A stretch of 64,000 bases of DNA from Eudorina sp. 2006-703-Eu-15 (Eukaryota; Chlorophyta; Chlorophyceae; Chlamydomonadales; Volvocaceae): NCBI GenBank assembly GCA_003117195.1, contig BDSI01000197.1, positions 96,841 to 160,840 of the forward strand, given 5' to 3'. How positions within the stretch are numbered: the first letter of the stretch is position 1; every line of letters starts with the position of its first letter. Of this stretch, positions 1 to 10,683 are shown one piece after another. The translations under genes and the position numbers were made by a program. The notes under the pieces are model-generated. The model was given only the letters and a program-made list of their open reading frames with translations. It made no database searches and was not told the DNA's origin.

Positions 1-109
1 CGCACACGGGGTGTTTTCCCACATACACGCGCGCACACACACGCTTATCGCAGTTGTCTAGTTTGCCGTGCCGCCTCTGCGTTCGGTAAGGTTTTGTCCT
101 GCAGGTTAT

Positions 110-298
110 TTGGTGAGTATGTCAGTCCCTGGGCCGGGTTGGGCGGGTCCTTTCTCTAAACACACGGCTGCCTCCACACACGCCGGTGGTGGCGCGCTCG
201 TCTTGTTTTGCCTGCCCCTTGCGTTCTTCGCCGCCTCTCTGTTAAGTATACAGCAGGTTGCCTGGTAAGTATCTTGGGTCTGGGTGGTTCGGGCGGGG

Positions 299-362
<64 letters not shown>
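110..362. repeat. Dispersed short repeat followed by a (CA)n microsatellite
   Basis: An uninterrupted CA dinucleotide tract fills about 300-361. Just upstream (about 140-165) is the motif GGGCGGGTCCTTTCTCTAAACACAC, seen in variant form near 5160, 10360, 16860 and 16910. A second motif, CGCCGGTGGTGGCGCG at 181-196, recurs exactly at 29477-29492. I read the block as one copy of a short dispersed element beside a simple-sequence run, lying in or beside the last visible intron of the minus-strand gene at the left edge. Confidence 0.6.
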
Positions 363-363
<1 letters not shown>

Positions 364-367
364 GCAC

Positions 368-1889
368 GCAGCCGGCCAACTCGCCTGCATAGAAGCAGAT
401 GTTACCGATCGCCAGGCACGCCAGGAACGCGTACATGAAGGGCTCCGGGTAGCGCTCTGCAGCCGCAATGCGAACGGCAAGGGAAGTGGCCCACGGGGCG
501 GTCACGACATCGCCATGCGTTCCTCAGGCGCTGCCCCCCCTGGAGGGCCCGGGGCTCCTTGGACGAGAAGCTGCCACAACCCGAAACCCTAGAGCGTCCC
601 TCCCCTAGAGCAGGGCCCCTTCGCACCCTCGAGATGCAGCAACACGACGGGCCCACAATCGTCCCTCTGCTGCTGGCAGCTGGGACGTGCCGTACACAGG
701 GCCCATTCAGCTCTGAATGCGTGTCACCCAGTGGGCGGAGTGCGATGCGATGCCGCGGGACAGCTGACTGGCAGCCGGCCTGCTGGGGCGAGCAGGCGTG
801 CGCCGGCCCACGGGTCACGCAGCAGGCCAGGACCGGCGCCCGACATGGGGTCCACAATGTCGGGCATATCGGTGACGGGCTCCGCGACCTCCCGATTGCG
901 ACTTTCCGTCACCGCGACTCCTGGCACGGTCGCTCAAAAGTATGCGGCGTGCCGTCCGCGTCCGAGGCGGCGCCGCCAACCACCCTCAGGCTCCGTAGGT
1001 CGCCTCTCCTCCATGTGCGCGGGAGGGCCTGGTGCCCAACACCCACCGGGTGATATTCCGGGCGGTACGCGCGGGCACCCAGGATGGTCCCGGCCCGGGA
1101 CCGAGTCCTCCTCCCCGCGCCCATCGCTTGCTGGCGTCACCGTGCGCCCCTCTGCCTGGTCCTGTGCTGTTCTGTTCTGTCCTGTCCCGTTCTGTGCTGT
1201 CATGCTGTCGCCGCAGCAGCCGCACTGGCGGCGGCGCGGTTGGGACTGTCCGTCCGGGTTGCGGCGGAGGCAGGTGCGGCTGACGTCAGTCAGCACGCGC
1301 CCGCGAACGTCACGTCACGTGCGTGATGGATTGTACGGACGAGATCCGCGTCATTCGCTCGCGCACCCCCCGTGGTGGCGGCATTCGGTATAGCAGTACA
1401 GTCGTACGTCTTAAGCGCCTGTGCGACCTGACTGCCCTCCCATGACCCCTTCAATCAATCCGCTGGATCGCAACCCGGGGCTTACCCTCCATAACCACTG
1501 GGATGAAAAACCAGGCCACCTTGAGGAGCACAATTACGGACTGCGATAGAAAGTGGGCAAGGGGAGGGACGGGGCGGAAAGGGGGCTCGCAAGGGAAAAA
1601 TTGGGCATGAGGGCCGCTGGCGGCGGGGAAGGGCTTCGACGTGGCTGGGGCAGAGGCAGGCGCACCTGCAGTTGGTGCAGGAAGTACGTCGCGGACATGT
1701 GGACGGCCATGCGCTTGTACCCTGCGTGGGCGGGAGGTGCCCAACAAATCTGATCGGAGGGTGGAGTCGCGCTGGCGCTTGCTCCATCGTGATGGCGTTA
1801 TGGCCCGAGGGACAGCTGGCCGACCAGCAAACATCGTGCCATTCACTTACGGTCCTCAACAATTTCTCGATATGACCAATCTGATCCAT
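368..1889 (-). CDS. Partial gene for an unrecognised membrane protein (5' end; continues off the left edge)
   Basis: I do not recognise this protein. Four exons join with matching phases on the minus strand: 1889-1851 (ATG start, MDQIGHIEKLLRT), 1540-1486, 920-834 and 522-368. Every junction has GT donor and AG acceptor bases. The result is 112 residues with no stop, so the gene continues beyond position 1. A short polar N-terminus is followed by one hydrophobic segment (about residues 14-30, SVIVLLKVAWFFIPVV), an acidic loop (about 33-62), then a second hydrophobic stretch (about 80-110) containing FMYAFLACLAIGNICF. It is therefore probably an integral membrane protein. It is transcribed divergently from the PHR2-like gene. 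The last visible donor runs straight into the CA/GT microsatellite. The coding assignment rests on phase consistency, not on homology. Confidence 0.5.
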
Positions 1890-2281
1890 CCGTCCCTGCC
1901 TGCAGCGCCACAGCATCAGCATAGTCAAGCTACCAGGTCAGACGACTGACCAAACCCCCACATCTGCGGTCCTAAGCAGTTTCAAGCAATTCTCACTGGT
2001 CTCGGCGGCATGGCTTTGAATGAGTTGCGGTTGAAAGGTGAACGAGTCCGTATGTATGTGCGAAATAGCACAAGACAGGTCGATCAGGATGTTTGCAACC
2101 CAATTGTGCAAGCTGATAAACTAATTAATAGGCGAACAACGTAAAGTGTGAAGATGCTCGTGGAATTTTCTCACGGTTAGTGATAACCGAAAGGTGGTTG
2201 TGGTACGTCCAACGAACGCAGCCAGCAGGAAATTACGAAGCCAAGACGCTCCGGCCAGAGTTGCTGATATAGAAAGTCATA
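1890..2281. promoter_or_regulatory. Divergent intergenic promoter region
   Basis: This 392-bp interval separates the start codons of two oppositely transcribed genes, so it should hold both promoters and 5' UTRs. It is more AT-rich than its surroundings. I could not fix a TATA box or a conserved element. Confidence 0.45.
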
Positions 2282-5200
2282 ATGGATACCCACGGAGGTG
2301 GTAGCCCGCTCCCCGTTGCGGCTCTGTCGCTCCACGCATTCGCACCCAACAGCGTGTGCGTGAAGCACTCCGCGAGGCCTTCAAAAGGTGAGCATGTAGT
2401 AAATACGACATGGCCTCACTCGCCTCTCAATCCCGCAAGCTTTGCTCGAGGCCACGAGAGAATTTCTCACGAGAGCCCTACTCGGCCGCTCCCCTCTTCC
2501 GTTTCGCTGATGGTTGACTGCCTTCTCAACAACCAACAGCTGCCGGTCCCAGCCCAGTAATTGGAGCCCGCGATGGCGTTCGCAGCTACCCCATCGACGC
2601 CAAGCTGGCCACCGACGTGCCCGCAGCAGCCGCAGGCGAGCCCCGGACGCAGCGCCAGCCCAACGCCCTGACGCGCCTGATCGTGGCCATCCCGGGCGCT
2701 CTGAGCCGCATGGTCAACAGCCCTCCATCTCGGGTAGGTGGCCTGCCTCCGCCTCCGCCTCCGCTGCTGCCACGCTCAACCCTAAAACAACCTTGTACAG
2801 GAAACTCTCTCGGCTGCGGCTTTTTGGGGCGGGGGAGACTCTGCCTCGCCCCATCTCGCCCCTGCCTCGAGCGTTTCCTCGGACGAACACACCCCCACGC
2901 AGCCAGCTTGGTGCCCCCGAGGCATGTGGGGGACCTGACACTGACACTGCGTCTTACAGCGCGTCGAGTGCTGCCGTTGCTGCTTTCCGCCTCCCTTTCG
3001 CCAACGTCGCTCTCCCCCCCAGGTGTCCTTCACCGGCCCAGCCCGGCTGTCCGACATGCGGGTCTTCCCCTCCGTGGTGGGTCGGGCGGGGGCGGGGGCG
3101 GGGGCGGTGGAAACGGGACAACCAGTCCAGAACGGGTCGGGCGGTGGCGGTGGCGGTGGCGGGATGCCCCTCTTGGGGGCCCCTCTGGAGGGGCCGCTGG
3201 AGGGGTGATGGCGATGGCCTTGGTAGGTCGGCTGGGATATGTGTCGTCGGGGAGCTGTCACGACGCGGTACCGCAGGATACGGTGTCGTGCGATGCGGTA
3301 CGGGATGGTGCGGTACGGTACCGGGAACGGGAACGAGCAAGAAGATGCACCGCAAAGAGACCCCCTTCTGAAGGAAGCGAACTTTTAAGTAACCCGAGCG
3401 TGCTTTACGAGGGTGATGTGTGGTTACAGAGCACGTGGGGAGTGGGGCGTACGGCATGTGGGGGGTGCGGCACCTGCGGAGTCCCCACCACCCGGCACGG
3501 ACGTCGGCAGTGGTGATCAGCAGTGGTCAGCTTTCCGCTCCGCTCCTCCGCGTCCCTCATCCTCCCGCGGCTCCTTCCGGAACCCCGCAGGTGCCCAAAC
3601 GCGCCTCTCCGGGCGGCGGCGCGCTGCCGGCCGGCGGCGCCGCCCGCAAGCCCGCCGTCGTGTGGTTCCGCAACGACCTGCGGCTGCACGACAACCCCTC
3701 CCTGGACCGGGCCTGTCGCGAGGGTACCTCCGTACTGCCCGTGTACGTCTTCGACCCGCGAGACTACGGCAAGGTACGTCATGCGCGGGCAGCCTCGCCG
3801 ACGGCTTCTGCCACCCCCTCCGGACGCGGCCCCCCGGGCCCCCCACACACACATACACAGCACACTACTGCGCGCCACTCGGTCCCTCGCATGTCACGCA
3901 CTCCTGTTCTGCCTGCTTTAATAACACACATACACAGCACACATATATGCGAACAACCTCCACCATGTCATGTCCTGCCTTGGGGCAGTCCCATGGCCCA
4001 GTCTCCACGCAATGTCTCCAGCTGCTGCTGCTCCCCCTCATTTGGCACCACTCGATATCGTCTGAAACCCCACTTCTTATTCTAGGGGAGTAGGGGTTTT
4101 GCTTTGTCTCCCTCGCCACCACCACACCTCGTTGACCCGTCAAAACGCCCTCGAAACCCCATTTGGACGGGATCCCTACCTGCGACCCCCCAAACGCCCA
4201 ACTGCCAACCGCCAACCGCCAGGCGCCCAACGGCTTCGCCCGCACCGGCTCCGCCCGCGCCCAGTTCATCCTGGACGCCGTGTCCGACCTGCGCACCCGG
4301 CTGCGGGCCGCCGGCAGCGACCTGCTGGTGCGGGTGGGGCGGCCAGAGGACGTGGTTTCGGAGCTGGCGGCCAGCGTGGGCGCGGGGGCGGTGTATTGCC
4401 AGGCTGAGGTGACGGAGGAGGAGGCGGCCGTGGAGGGCCGGGTGCGGGCCACCCTGGAGCGAGATGGCTGCGAGCTGCGGACCCAGTGGGGCGGCACGTT
4501 GTACCACGTGGAGGATCTGCCGTTCAAGTGGGTTTGGACGAGCCAGAGGGAGGGGGAGAGAGAGGGGGTTTGGACGAGCCAGAGGGAGGGGGAGAGAGAG
4601 GGGGAGAGTGCCGTGCGGCTCTTCGTGCCGCTGTCCCTGAAACCCTGAACCGTTGAACCCCGTGCTGCCGGCCTGCTCCTGTGCCGGTGGATGAAAGACC
4701 AGTCCAGGGGGCCACGGCACTCACCACCCCGACCCCACCAATGTGCGAATCAAACAGGAGCAGCGCCCCAACCCCAGTCATCCATACATGCACACGGTTA
4801 TTTTTGCTTAAGAAACGCAGCTGTGCGCATGCGTGTGTGTGCACAGGATGCCCGCATTTGCCGCTGCCAACTGTTATCGCCGCCGCGCATGCCCTTCCCT
4901 CCCCTCTCCCTCCCCTCCCCGCCCCGCCCCGCCCCGGCCCCCCTTCTCAGGCTGTCCGCCATGCCCACCAGCTACGCCGACTTCCGCGCCCGCGTGGCGG
5001 GTCTGTCGGTGCGGCCGCTGGTGGCCTCCGAGAGGGGCATCAAGGGGCTGCCGCAGGGGGTCAGGTGGGGCCGCGGCAGCAGACCGGAGTGCAAAACCCA
5101 CATCATATAACATATATTTATGTATGAATTTAGCGAGGTTCCCGCCAGGACAACATGTGTGTTTAGAGAAGAGACCCGCCCGACCCAAAGCAAGCACCAA

Positions 5201-6881
5201 TATACTTACATGTGTGTAGTTGTGTGTAGTTGTAGTTGTGTGTGCCGTACCGAGTACGGGTCCGTGCGCACGTCACCTCGGGCTGTCTCCTCCTCCTTTC
5301 CTCCTGTGCCTCACGTCGCATGATGTGTCACTCCTGTTTCCCCCACCCGCCCACCCGCCCGGGTCACCGATGTGCGCGTGCGACAGCCTGGAGGCGGGTG
5401 AGCTGCCCTCCCTGCAGCGGCTGGGCGTCTCCGCACCGCGCCCGGCGGCGGCGGCCGGTGCCACAGCCGCCGGGGGCTTCGGCGCGGCGCCGGTGTCCCT
5501 GTCCCTCGCCGCTGCCACCCAGGGGCTCAAGGGCGGTGAGACGGAGGCGCTGAAGCACCTCAAGGCCTTCATGGACGAGGTGGGGCGGGCGGGCGCTGCT
5601 GTGGCGGTTGGTCGTTGGTAGTCGTTGGTAGTTGGACAGTGAAGAGCTCTGAAGGCCTGAAGTCTGGACGCAGGAGAGCTGCCCGCGCGCATGTGTAGCG
5701 GTTGGTAATTGCTTACCGTACTAGGAGCAGCTGGGGGGGGGGGTGGCGGGCGTGAGGCCCCGACATGGTCCAGGTGGGGGGTTGCGACTTGGAGTGCCGG
5801 GCCGGTGATACCGTTTGCCGTTGGTGGTTGTCCGGAGGCGCTCCGCTACGGCGGCCGCCGCAGTCGTGCCTGGCCTCTGACGAAAAGGCGTCAGATCCGG
5901 ACGGGGGCGCGGAAGGAACGAACGGGGAGGGAAGTCCGCTGCTCGTGGTTATGGCGACCATTGGCACGTTTGGCACGTTGTTCCCCTTGCATGGCCGGGT
6001 CGTGTGTCGTTTTTCCTTTTCTGTCCTTCAAAAATGCCCAAGCATGCGTTTTGCATCGGGCCCGCCCGGGGATGCCGTTCCTGCCTCCCCGCAGCTCAAA
6101 TCGGCGATGTCCAAGCAGCAGCAGCAGCCGCGGCAAGGCCGGGGCGCCGCCGCCGCCACAGCCGGGGCGCCCACCGCCTCCGGCCCCGGCTCGCGGTCCG
6201 ACTCCTTCTCCTGCCGCATCTCCCCCTGGCTGGCCCTGGGCTGCCTGTCACCCCGCCGGATGTACCTGGAGATGAAGCAGCACCTGCCGCAGCAGCAGTC
6301 CCTGCAGCCGCAGCCGCAGCAGCCGCAGCAACGGGCCGGCGACGCAGCGGCTGCACCGGCAGCGACGGCTGGCCCGGCCAACTGGCTGGTGTTCGAGCTG
6401 CTGTGGCGGGACTTCTTCAGGTGCGGGATTCCTGGGCTCAGTCAAGGGGGGATATAGGAATTGGTAGACATATAGGGGGGTTGAGCTGACAAAGGTGAGA
6501 GGTGGGGCGCCCGACCGGGTCTGTGTCTGCACGCGTAAGTGTGTCTGCAACAGCACCCCCTCGTACGGTAGTGTGTATTGCCTTGAGGGCCTTCGTGTAT
6601 ATCTGGGCGATGCGGGACAACGCCCCGGCCGATTGCCAATGCCGACACGTGTGATGAGACCGCTCGGCCACTCGGTGCGGTCCTCACCGCCCGTGCGCAC
6701 GCATGTGTGTATGCATGCGTGCAGGTTCGTGAGCCAGAAGTACGCCGCCAAGCCGCGGAAGGCGCCCACGGCCGCGGGAGCCGCGGCGGCGGCCGCCGCT
6801 GTCCCCCGCGTGGTGGTCCGCTCCGCGACCGCTTCCGCGGCGGTGCCGGCAGCCCCGGCGCTTGCGCTTGCGGCGGCTTGA
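2282..6881 (+). CDS. PHR2: PHR2-type photolyase/blue-light-receptor-like protein, plastid leader likely
   Basis: Nine exons join in phase: 2282-2387, 2540-2733, 3023-3076, 3591-3773, 4223-4527, 4951-5064, 5387-5579, 6095-6420 and 6725-6881, giving 543 residues. The start is the ATG at 2282, which ends in a clean GTGAGC donor. Residues 1 to about 135 are Ala/Pro/Arg-rich and fit a transit peptide plus linker. The photolyase N-terminal (antenna, alpha/beta) domain begins near residue 138, with VVWFRNDLRLHDNPSLDRAC and VYVFDPRDYGK, and continues through GTLYHVEDLPFK, LPTSYADF-like and GGETEALKHLK motifs. It ends at NWLVFELLWRDFFRFVSQKY, after which only a low-complexity Ala/Pro tail remains. This matches plant PHR2, which resembles the N-terminal part of CPD photolyase or cryptochrome-DASH and lacks most of the FAD-binding domain. 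DNA repair activity should not be assumed. Gln and Ala runs in exon 8 are lineage-specific expansions. Confidence 0.88.
4533..4604 (+). repeat. 36-bp tandem duplication in a PHR2 intron
   Basis: Two adjacent 36-bp copies start with TTTGGACGAGCCAGAGGG. They sit immediately after the exon-5 donor (GTGGGT at 4528). They do not affect coding if that donor is right. Confidence 0.8.
5140..5215. repeat. Dispersed TTTAGAGAAGAGACCCGCCC-type repeat
   Basis: The sequence GTGTGTTTAGAGAAGAGACC, followed by CGCCCGACCC, lies inside the intron between PHR2 exons 6 and 7. In reverse complement it resembles copies near 140-165, 10360-10380, 16855-16880 and 16905-16945. An ATACTTAC motif near 5201 corresponds to GTAAGTAT near 264 in the first copy. 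Confidence 0.55.
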
Positions 6882-7010
6882 AGCTGTACCGGGGCCTGGC
6901 CTCACCCGGCAGGGCTCACCCGGCAGGGGAAACGGCCCGCTGGATGCGGTGGACCTGTGTGATCTGGGGCTGGGGCTGGGGTGTGGACTACCTCGTGGGG
7001 CCACCCCCGC

Positions 7011-7085
7011 GGGTAGGGGTACGGGGTAGGGGTACGGGGTAGGGGTACGGGGTAGGGGTACGGGGTAGGGGTACGGGGTAAGGGG
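7011..7085 (+). repeat. 13-bp minisatellite (GGGGTAGGGGTAC)n
   Basis: About five head-to-tail copies of a 13-bp G-rich unit lie just downstream of the PHR2 stop codon. The runs of four Gs spaced by TA/TAC could form a G-quadruplex; that is an inference. Confidence 0.85.
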
Positions 7086-7938
7086 TGGGCCGGTGGTATG
7101 GAGGGACGTCTTCACGTCGGCGGGCTAGCGGGACACAGCCTACGTTGGTGTCAAAGATCAAAAGCGGTGGGTGCGTTCCTGATTACGCGGCGGAGGGCAA
7201 GCCGCCCAAACGCGCGGGGTTCCAAACCGAAGCGCAATTGTGGGGGGTCTGGGTGCAGGCCATCTTGTGCAGGAGAGGCGGCGGAGGGCGCAGTCCGTTC
7301 GCTCACCCAAACACGGGCCCTACCCAGCCTCTGGATATCCGGGATAGGGTTGGAGCAATGGTCCTTGTGATAGCTAGGAGGCGCTTGCCTGTACATGCAC
7401 ATGTTGGGCGTCGTGATGGACCGCGCGCTATAGGGTCAACTTCGGTGCAGCTGTCATGGAGGGAGATTTCGTTCGATCGGATAGATATGGTGGCGTTATA
7501 TTCCCTTGCTTGTGGTGGCTTCGAAGGCGGGGACCGGAGGTCGTTGTGCCAGTTGGTGGTCGGGCGGCATGGCTGTAGCGGTCCCAGCCCAGGGACGACC
7601 TGCGGTGGGGTGGGTGGGTGTCTGGACGGCGATGTGCCGGGTCACAGCTTGGCCGGCAGGCACAGCCTACAGAGCAGGGGGCAGGCGGGATTCTTGGGGG
7701 TTGAAGCGAAAGCAAAGGGACAGTTTGGGGGCCACATCAGATGCCCTGAATGCGGGACGGAGATGGCCCACGGCAGTTGGCAGCTGTAGCGTGGTGTCTC
7801 ACGCTGGCCCGCGTTCTAAGTCCTGTCGGTCGTACTGGGTCTATGGACCTCCCCCATCCCCGGCAGTTGTTGACGCGCTAGTTCCTCGTCCTCCTCGAGC
7901 AACGTGGAGCCGCTGATGGTGTTGAGCGGGCACAGCGA

Positions 7939-8007
7939 CACCCGCGCGAGGCGGCTCTGGCGCTGGGGCTGGTCAGCGGAGAGGAGTTCGACCGACTGGT
8001 CCAGCCC
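7939..8007 (+). pseudogene. Possible gene fragment resembling the C-terminus of class II fumarase
   Basis: One plus frame reads EAALALGLVSGEEFDRLVQP, which has the pattern of the C-terminal helical motif of class II fumarases and related lyases. It is followed by an unrelated tail and a stop codon. No other fumarase exon was found nearby, and the upstream sequence in that frame is not fumarase-like. If the resemblance is real it is a stray exon fragment, not a gene. A reading on the minus strand is also open, so the strand assignment is uncertain. Confidence 0.3.
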
Positions 8008-8780
8008 ACCCGTGATAGTCTTAAGCAACGGCCCTGGGGTGACGCCCGGGGCTGAGATGACGTTGCACCTTTGTCCGAAGCGGTGCCTCGGCGCACCAGA
8101 TCACCGAGGTCCTGAGACCTCCACCTTTCAACCACCGCCGCGGGGAGCTTGCACCTGGCTTGCAAACGGCGCCGCAAATGGAAGAGGCTGTCGCCAACTT
8201 AAGCTCATGCGGCTGTTCAAGGAAACGAAGTTGGTGGGCTTGACATAGCACAGCACGGCATGTGGCGGACATGCCGAGGCGGCCATGCGCTGCACACGTA
8301 GGGCACCAGGTTAGTCATGCAGGCCAGTACCGTATAACGGCAGCCAACGATAAGTTGGTACAGGTGCTTGGCATAGTTTTTCCAGGTTCCGCTTTGATGC
8401 ACCGTGAGGTGAGTTGGGGTCTTCCCGTACGAAACGACAACCCAGCCAACCAACGCGAAGCCGTCCGGTGCTCCAGTCGCCGATGCCAAGGTGAGCGACG
8501 TTGTGCGTAGTCACATAAGGCGTGCTTATAGCTTCAGAATGGCAGCCATCAACTTGTGCACACCAGCAGACTTGAAAGTTGAGAATCATAAAGTCGGTTG
8601 GATGGCCGTTAGGTTGCCGTAATGCATCAACGATAACCGTCGGGAGGATTCGCGGACTCGCTGTGCGCTGCCCGTCATTCAAAATTGTTCCACATGCGCT
8701 GGAAGCTGCGCATTTGATTTAGCCTCAAGATTGTGCTGCTTTCTGCTGGTGTGCAACTCGCTCTTCCGGGACTTTAGAAA

Positions 8781-10683
8781 ATGTCGATGTTTGGCGATGA
8801 TCCAGAAAGGTGCGTGATAATATGAAACTTATATAAAAACTGAACACCGGACCCGAAGCGGGCGTCAGCAACGCAACCATGCACCGATTTACAGGGAGCA
8901 GTTCTTCGAGATTGCGCGGCAGCAGGCTCAGCGGGAGTTCGAAGCCGATAACTCAAATGTTCAGGTGATTTCCGTGGAATGCGTCCAGAATCAATTTGCA
9001 TTGTTCCTCAAATAACAATGTTGGCGGCCGCAGGCGCTGGTGCGCTGGGGAGGCGCGCTGCTAGAGCTTGCTCACTACAAGCAAGGGGATGAGTCCGCTG
9101 ACACCATCAAGGAGGTGAGGAACAGTTCTTGTTCCTGCGGCAGTTAAGACGTCATGGGTCGCGGATCTCGATACTCGGTGTTTGCCCTTCCGCCTGGCAG
9201 GCTATCGCCAAGCTTCAGGACGCGATATCGCGTGACAGCGACCGCACGGATGCTTACTGGTGCTTGGGAAATGCGTATACTTCTCTGGTATGTGCCCGGT
9301 CCTTGGGTCGTGTGGTGGGGACCTTGATCTGGGTTTCAAGGCTGCCGCCCGCCTCGACCGGACCTGTTCCCGTTTGTGCTTCCTGAAATGGCTGTCGGCA
9401 ATCGGTGAATGCTTTGGTGCTACCGGTTGTCATTTGATGGGGTAGAGCCATGGCGCGTTGTCAGTACAGACTGACGGATGTGAGGGCGCGCCGGGCGACG
9501 TATGCTGACCGCAGCCAATCACTCACTCAACCTCGTGGATCCGCTCGTGTACGTAAGTTTTTCTCTTCCCGCCACCTGCAAACGACTGAGTTCCGGTACC
9601 CACCAGGGGTTTACTCGGCATCCAAAGCACTGACGCACGGCTGTTCCAAATTTGCTTGCGGTTTGACATTGCTCGCAGGGCTTCCTCTGCCCTGATAAAG
9701 CCAAGGCCATGCAGAACTTCAAGGAGGCCTCCAAAGCCTTCAAGCACTGTTACGACAAGGTGCGAGGGGACTCCGCGGTGGCGCGGACACACGCGCCCGG
9801 GGCCCTGGGGTACCGTAGGGACTGGGTTCGGGGTCCCTACAGGCATGGACTGGGCCCAAGGGACCCAGCTGCCGCTGAAGGCTCATGTGCTGGAAGGCAC
9901 CGGCACTGCCCGCCCTTCCGTTCTGAGCTGCCCACCGGCTGTTGTGGGGTACCTTGCACCAGATAGCGAGGTCTGGGTTCGGGGCCCTTGCGCATACGGC
10001 TGACCTCGATGCAGCGTCATGCCGCGTCGCCGGACCCCGGAACTGCCCGACCGAGACATAACCTGCCCGGCCCCGCTTCACATCTGGGGCCAACCTGCAG
10101 GAGCCCTCAAACGAGACTTACAAGAAGGCGCTGGAGATGTGTGAGAAGGTGGGTGGTCGACCTTCGTGGGTGGGTGGGCGGGTGGATGGGTGGGTGGGCA
10201 CGGAGTGGACTGGTCGACTTGGTAAGCGCTGGTTGGTGAAATCGGGTGAAAGGAAGAATGGGCAGCTAGGTTCCGCAACTCCGCATTCGTGACTTCCTTC
10301 TTTGGGAGGACACACACACACACACGGCTCAGCTTTTCTCCTTGATAACACACACGGCCTCTTCTCTAAACACACACATGGCCTCCTGTCCACTCGGCCT
10401 TGCACGTGACGGAACTCCGCTCGGCTCGCTGTCCACCGTTTCGCGCCCCGATCAGGCCCCGGACTACTATGACGAGATCCAAAGCCATATAGCCCAGAGC
10501 GGTGAGGCCGGCGGGGGCGGCGGCGCCTCGAAGAAGGGCAGCGCCGCCACCTCGAGCGTGCCCGAGTGGGTTTGGGACATGGGCGGCTGGGTGCTGCTCG
10601 CGGCGGCCGTGACGGGCGCATTGTACATCGCCAAGGCGACGGCGCCGAAGGCGGTTGCGGCCGCGGCTGGGGCCTCCACGTGA
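8781..10683 (+). CDS. TOM20: Plant-type mitochondrial import receptor TOM20
   Basis: Seven exons join in phase: 8781-8809, 8895-8964, 9034-9114, 9201-9287, 9679-9759, 10101-10148 and 10456-10683, giving 207 residues. The first exon is a nine-codon start (MSMFGDDPE). The N-terminal cytosolic domain has the plant TOM20 TPR-like layout: EQFFEIARQQAQREFEADNS, then ALVRWGGALLELAHYKQGDE, AIAKLQDAISRD, AYWCLGNAYTSLG, KAMQNFKEASKAFKHCYDK and EPSNETYKKALEMCEK. A Gly/Ser linker (about residues 150-168) leads to VPEWVWDMGGW and a C-terminal transmembrane helix (about 175-191). That tail-anchored orientation is typical of plant and algal TOM20 and opposite to the fungal/animal protein. The length matches the family (about 190-210). 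It recognises mitochondrial presequences at the outer membrane as part of the TOM complex. Confidence 0.9.

Larger units (their letters stand above)
6882..8780. other. Intergenic stretch between PHR2 and TOM20
   Basis: I see no complete gene here. It contains the PHR2 3' UTR (no clear TGTAA signal found), a 13-bp minisatellite at 7011-7085 and a possible fumarase-like fragment at 7939-8007. Open frames on both strands around 7816-8270 look like antisense artefacts. Confidence 0.5.

Noticed and set aside
106..592. Long open frames rich in His/Thr or Cys/Val around 300-361
   Set aside because: They are translations of the CA/GT microsatellite, not genes.
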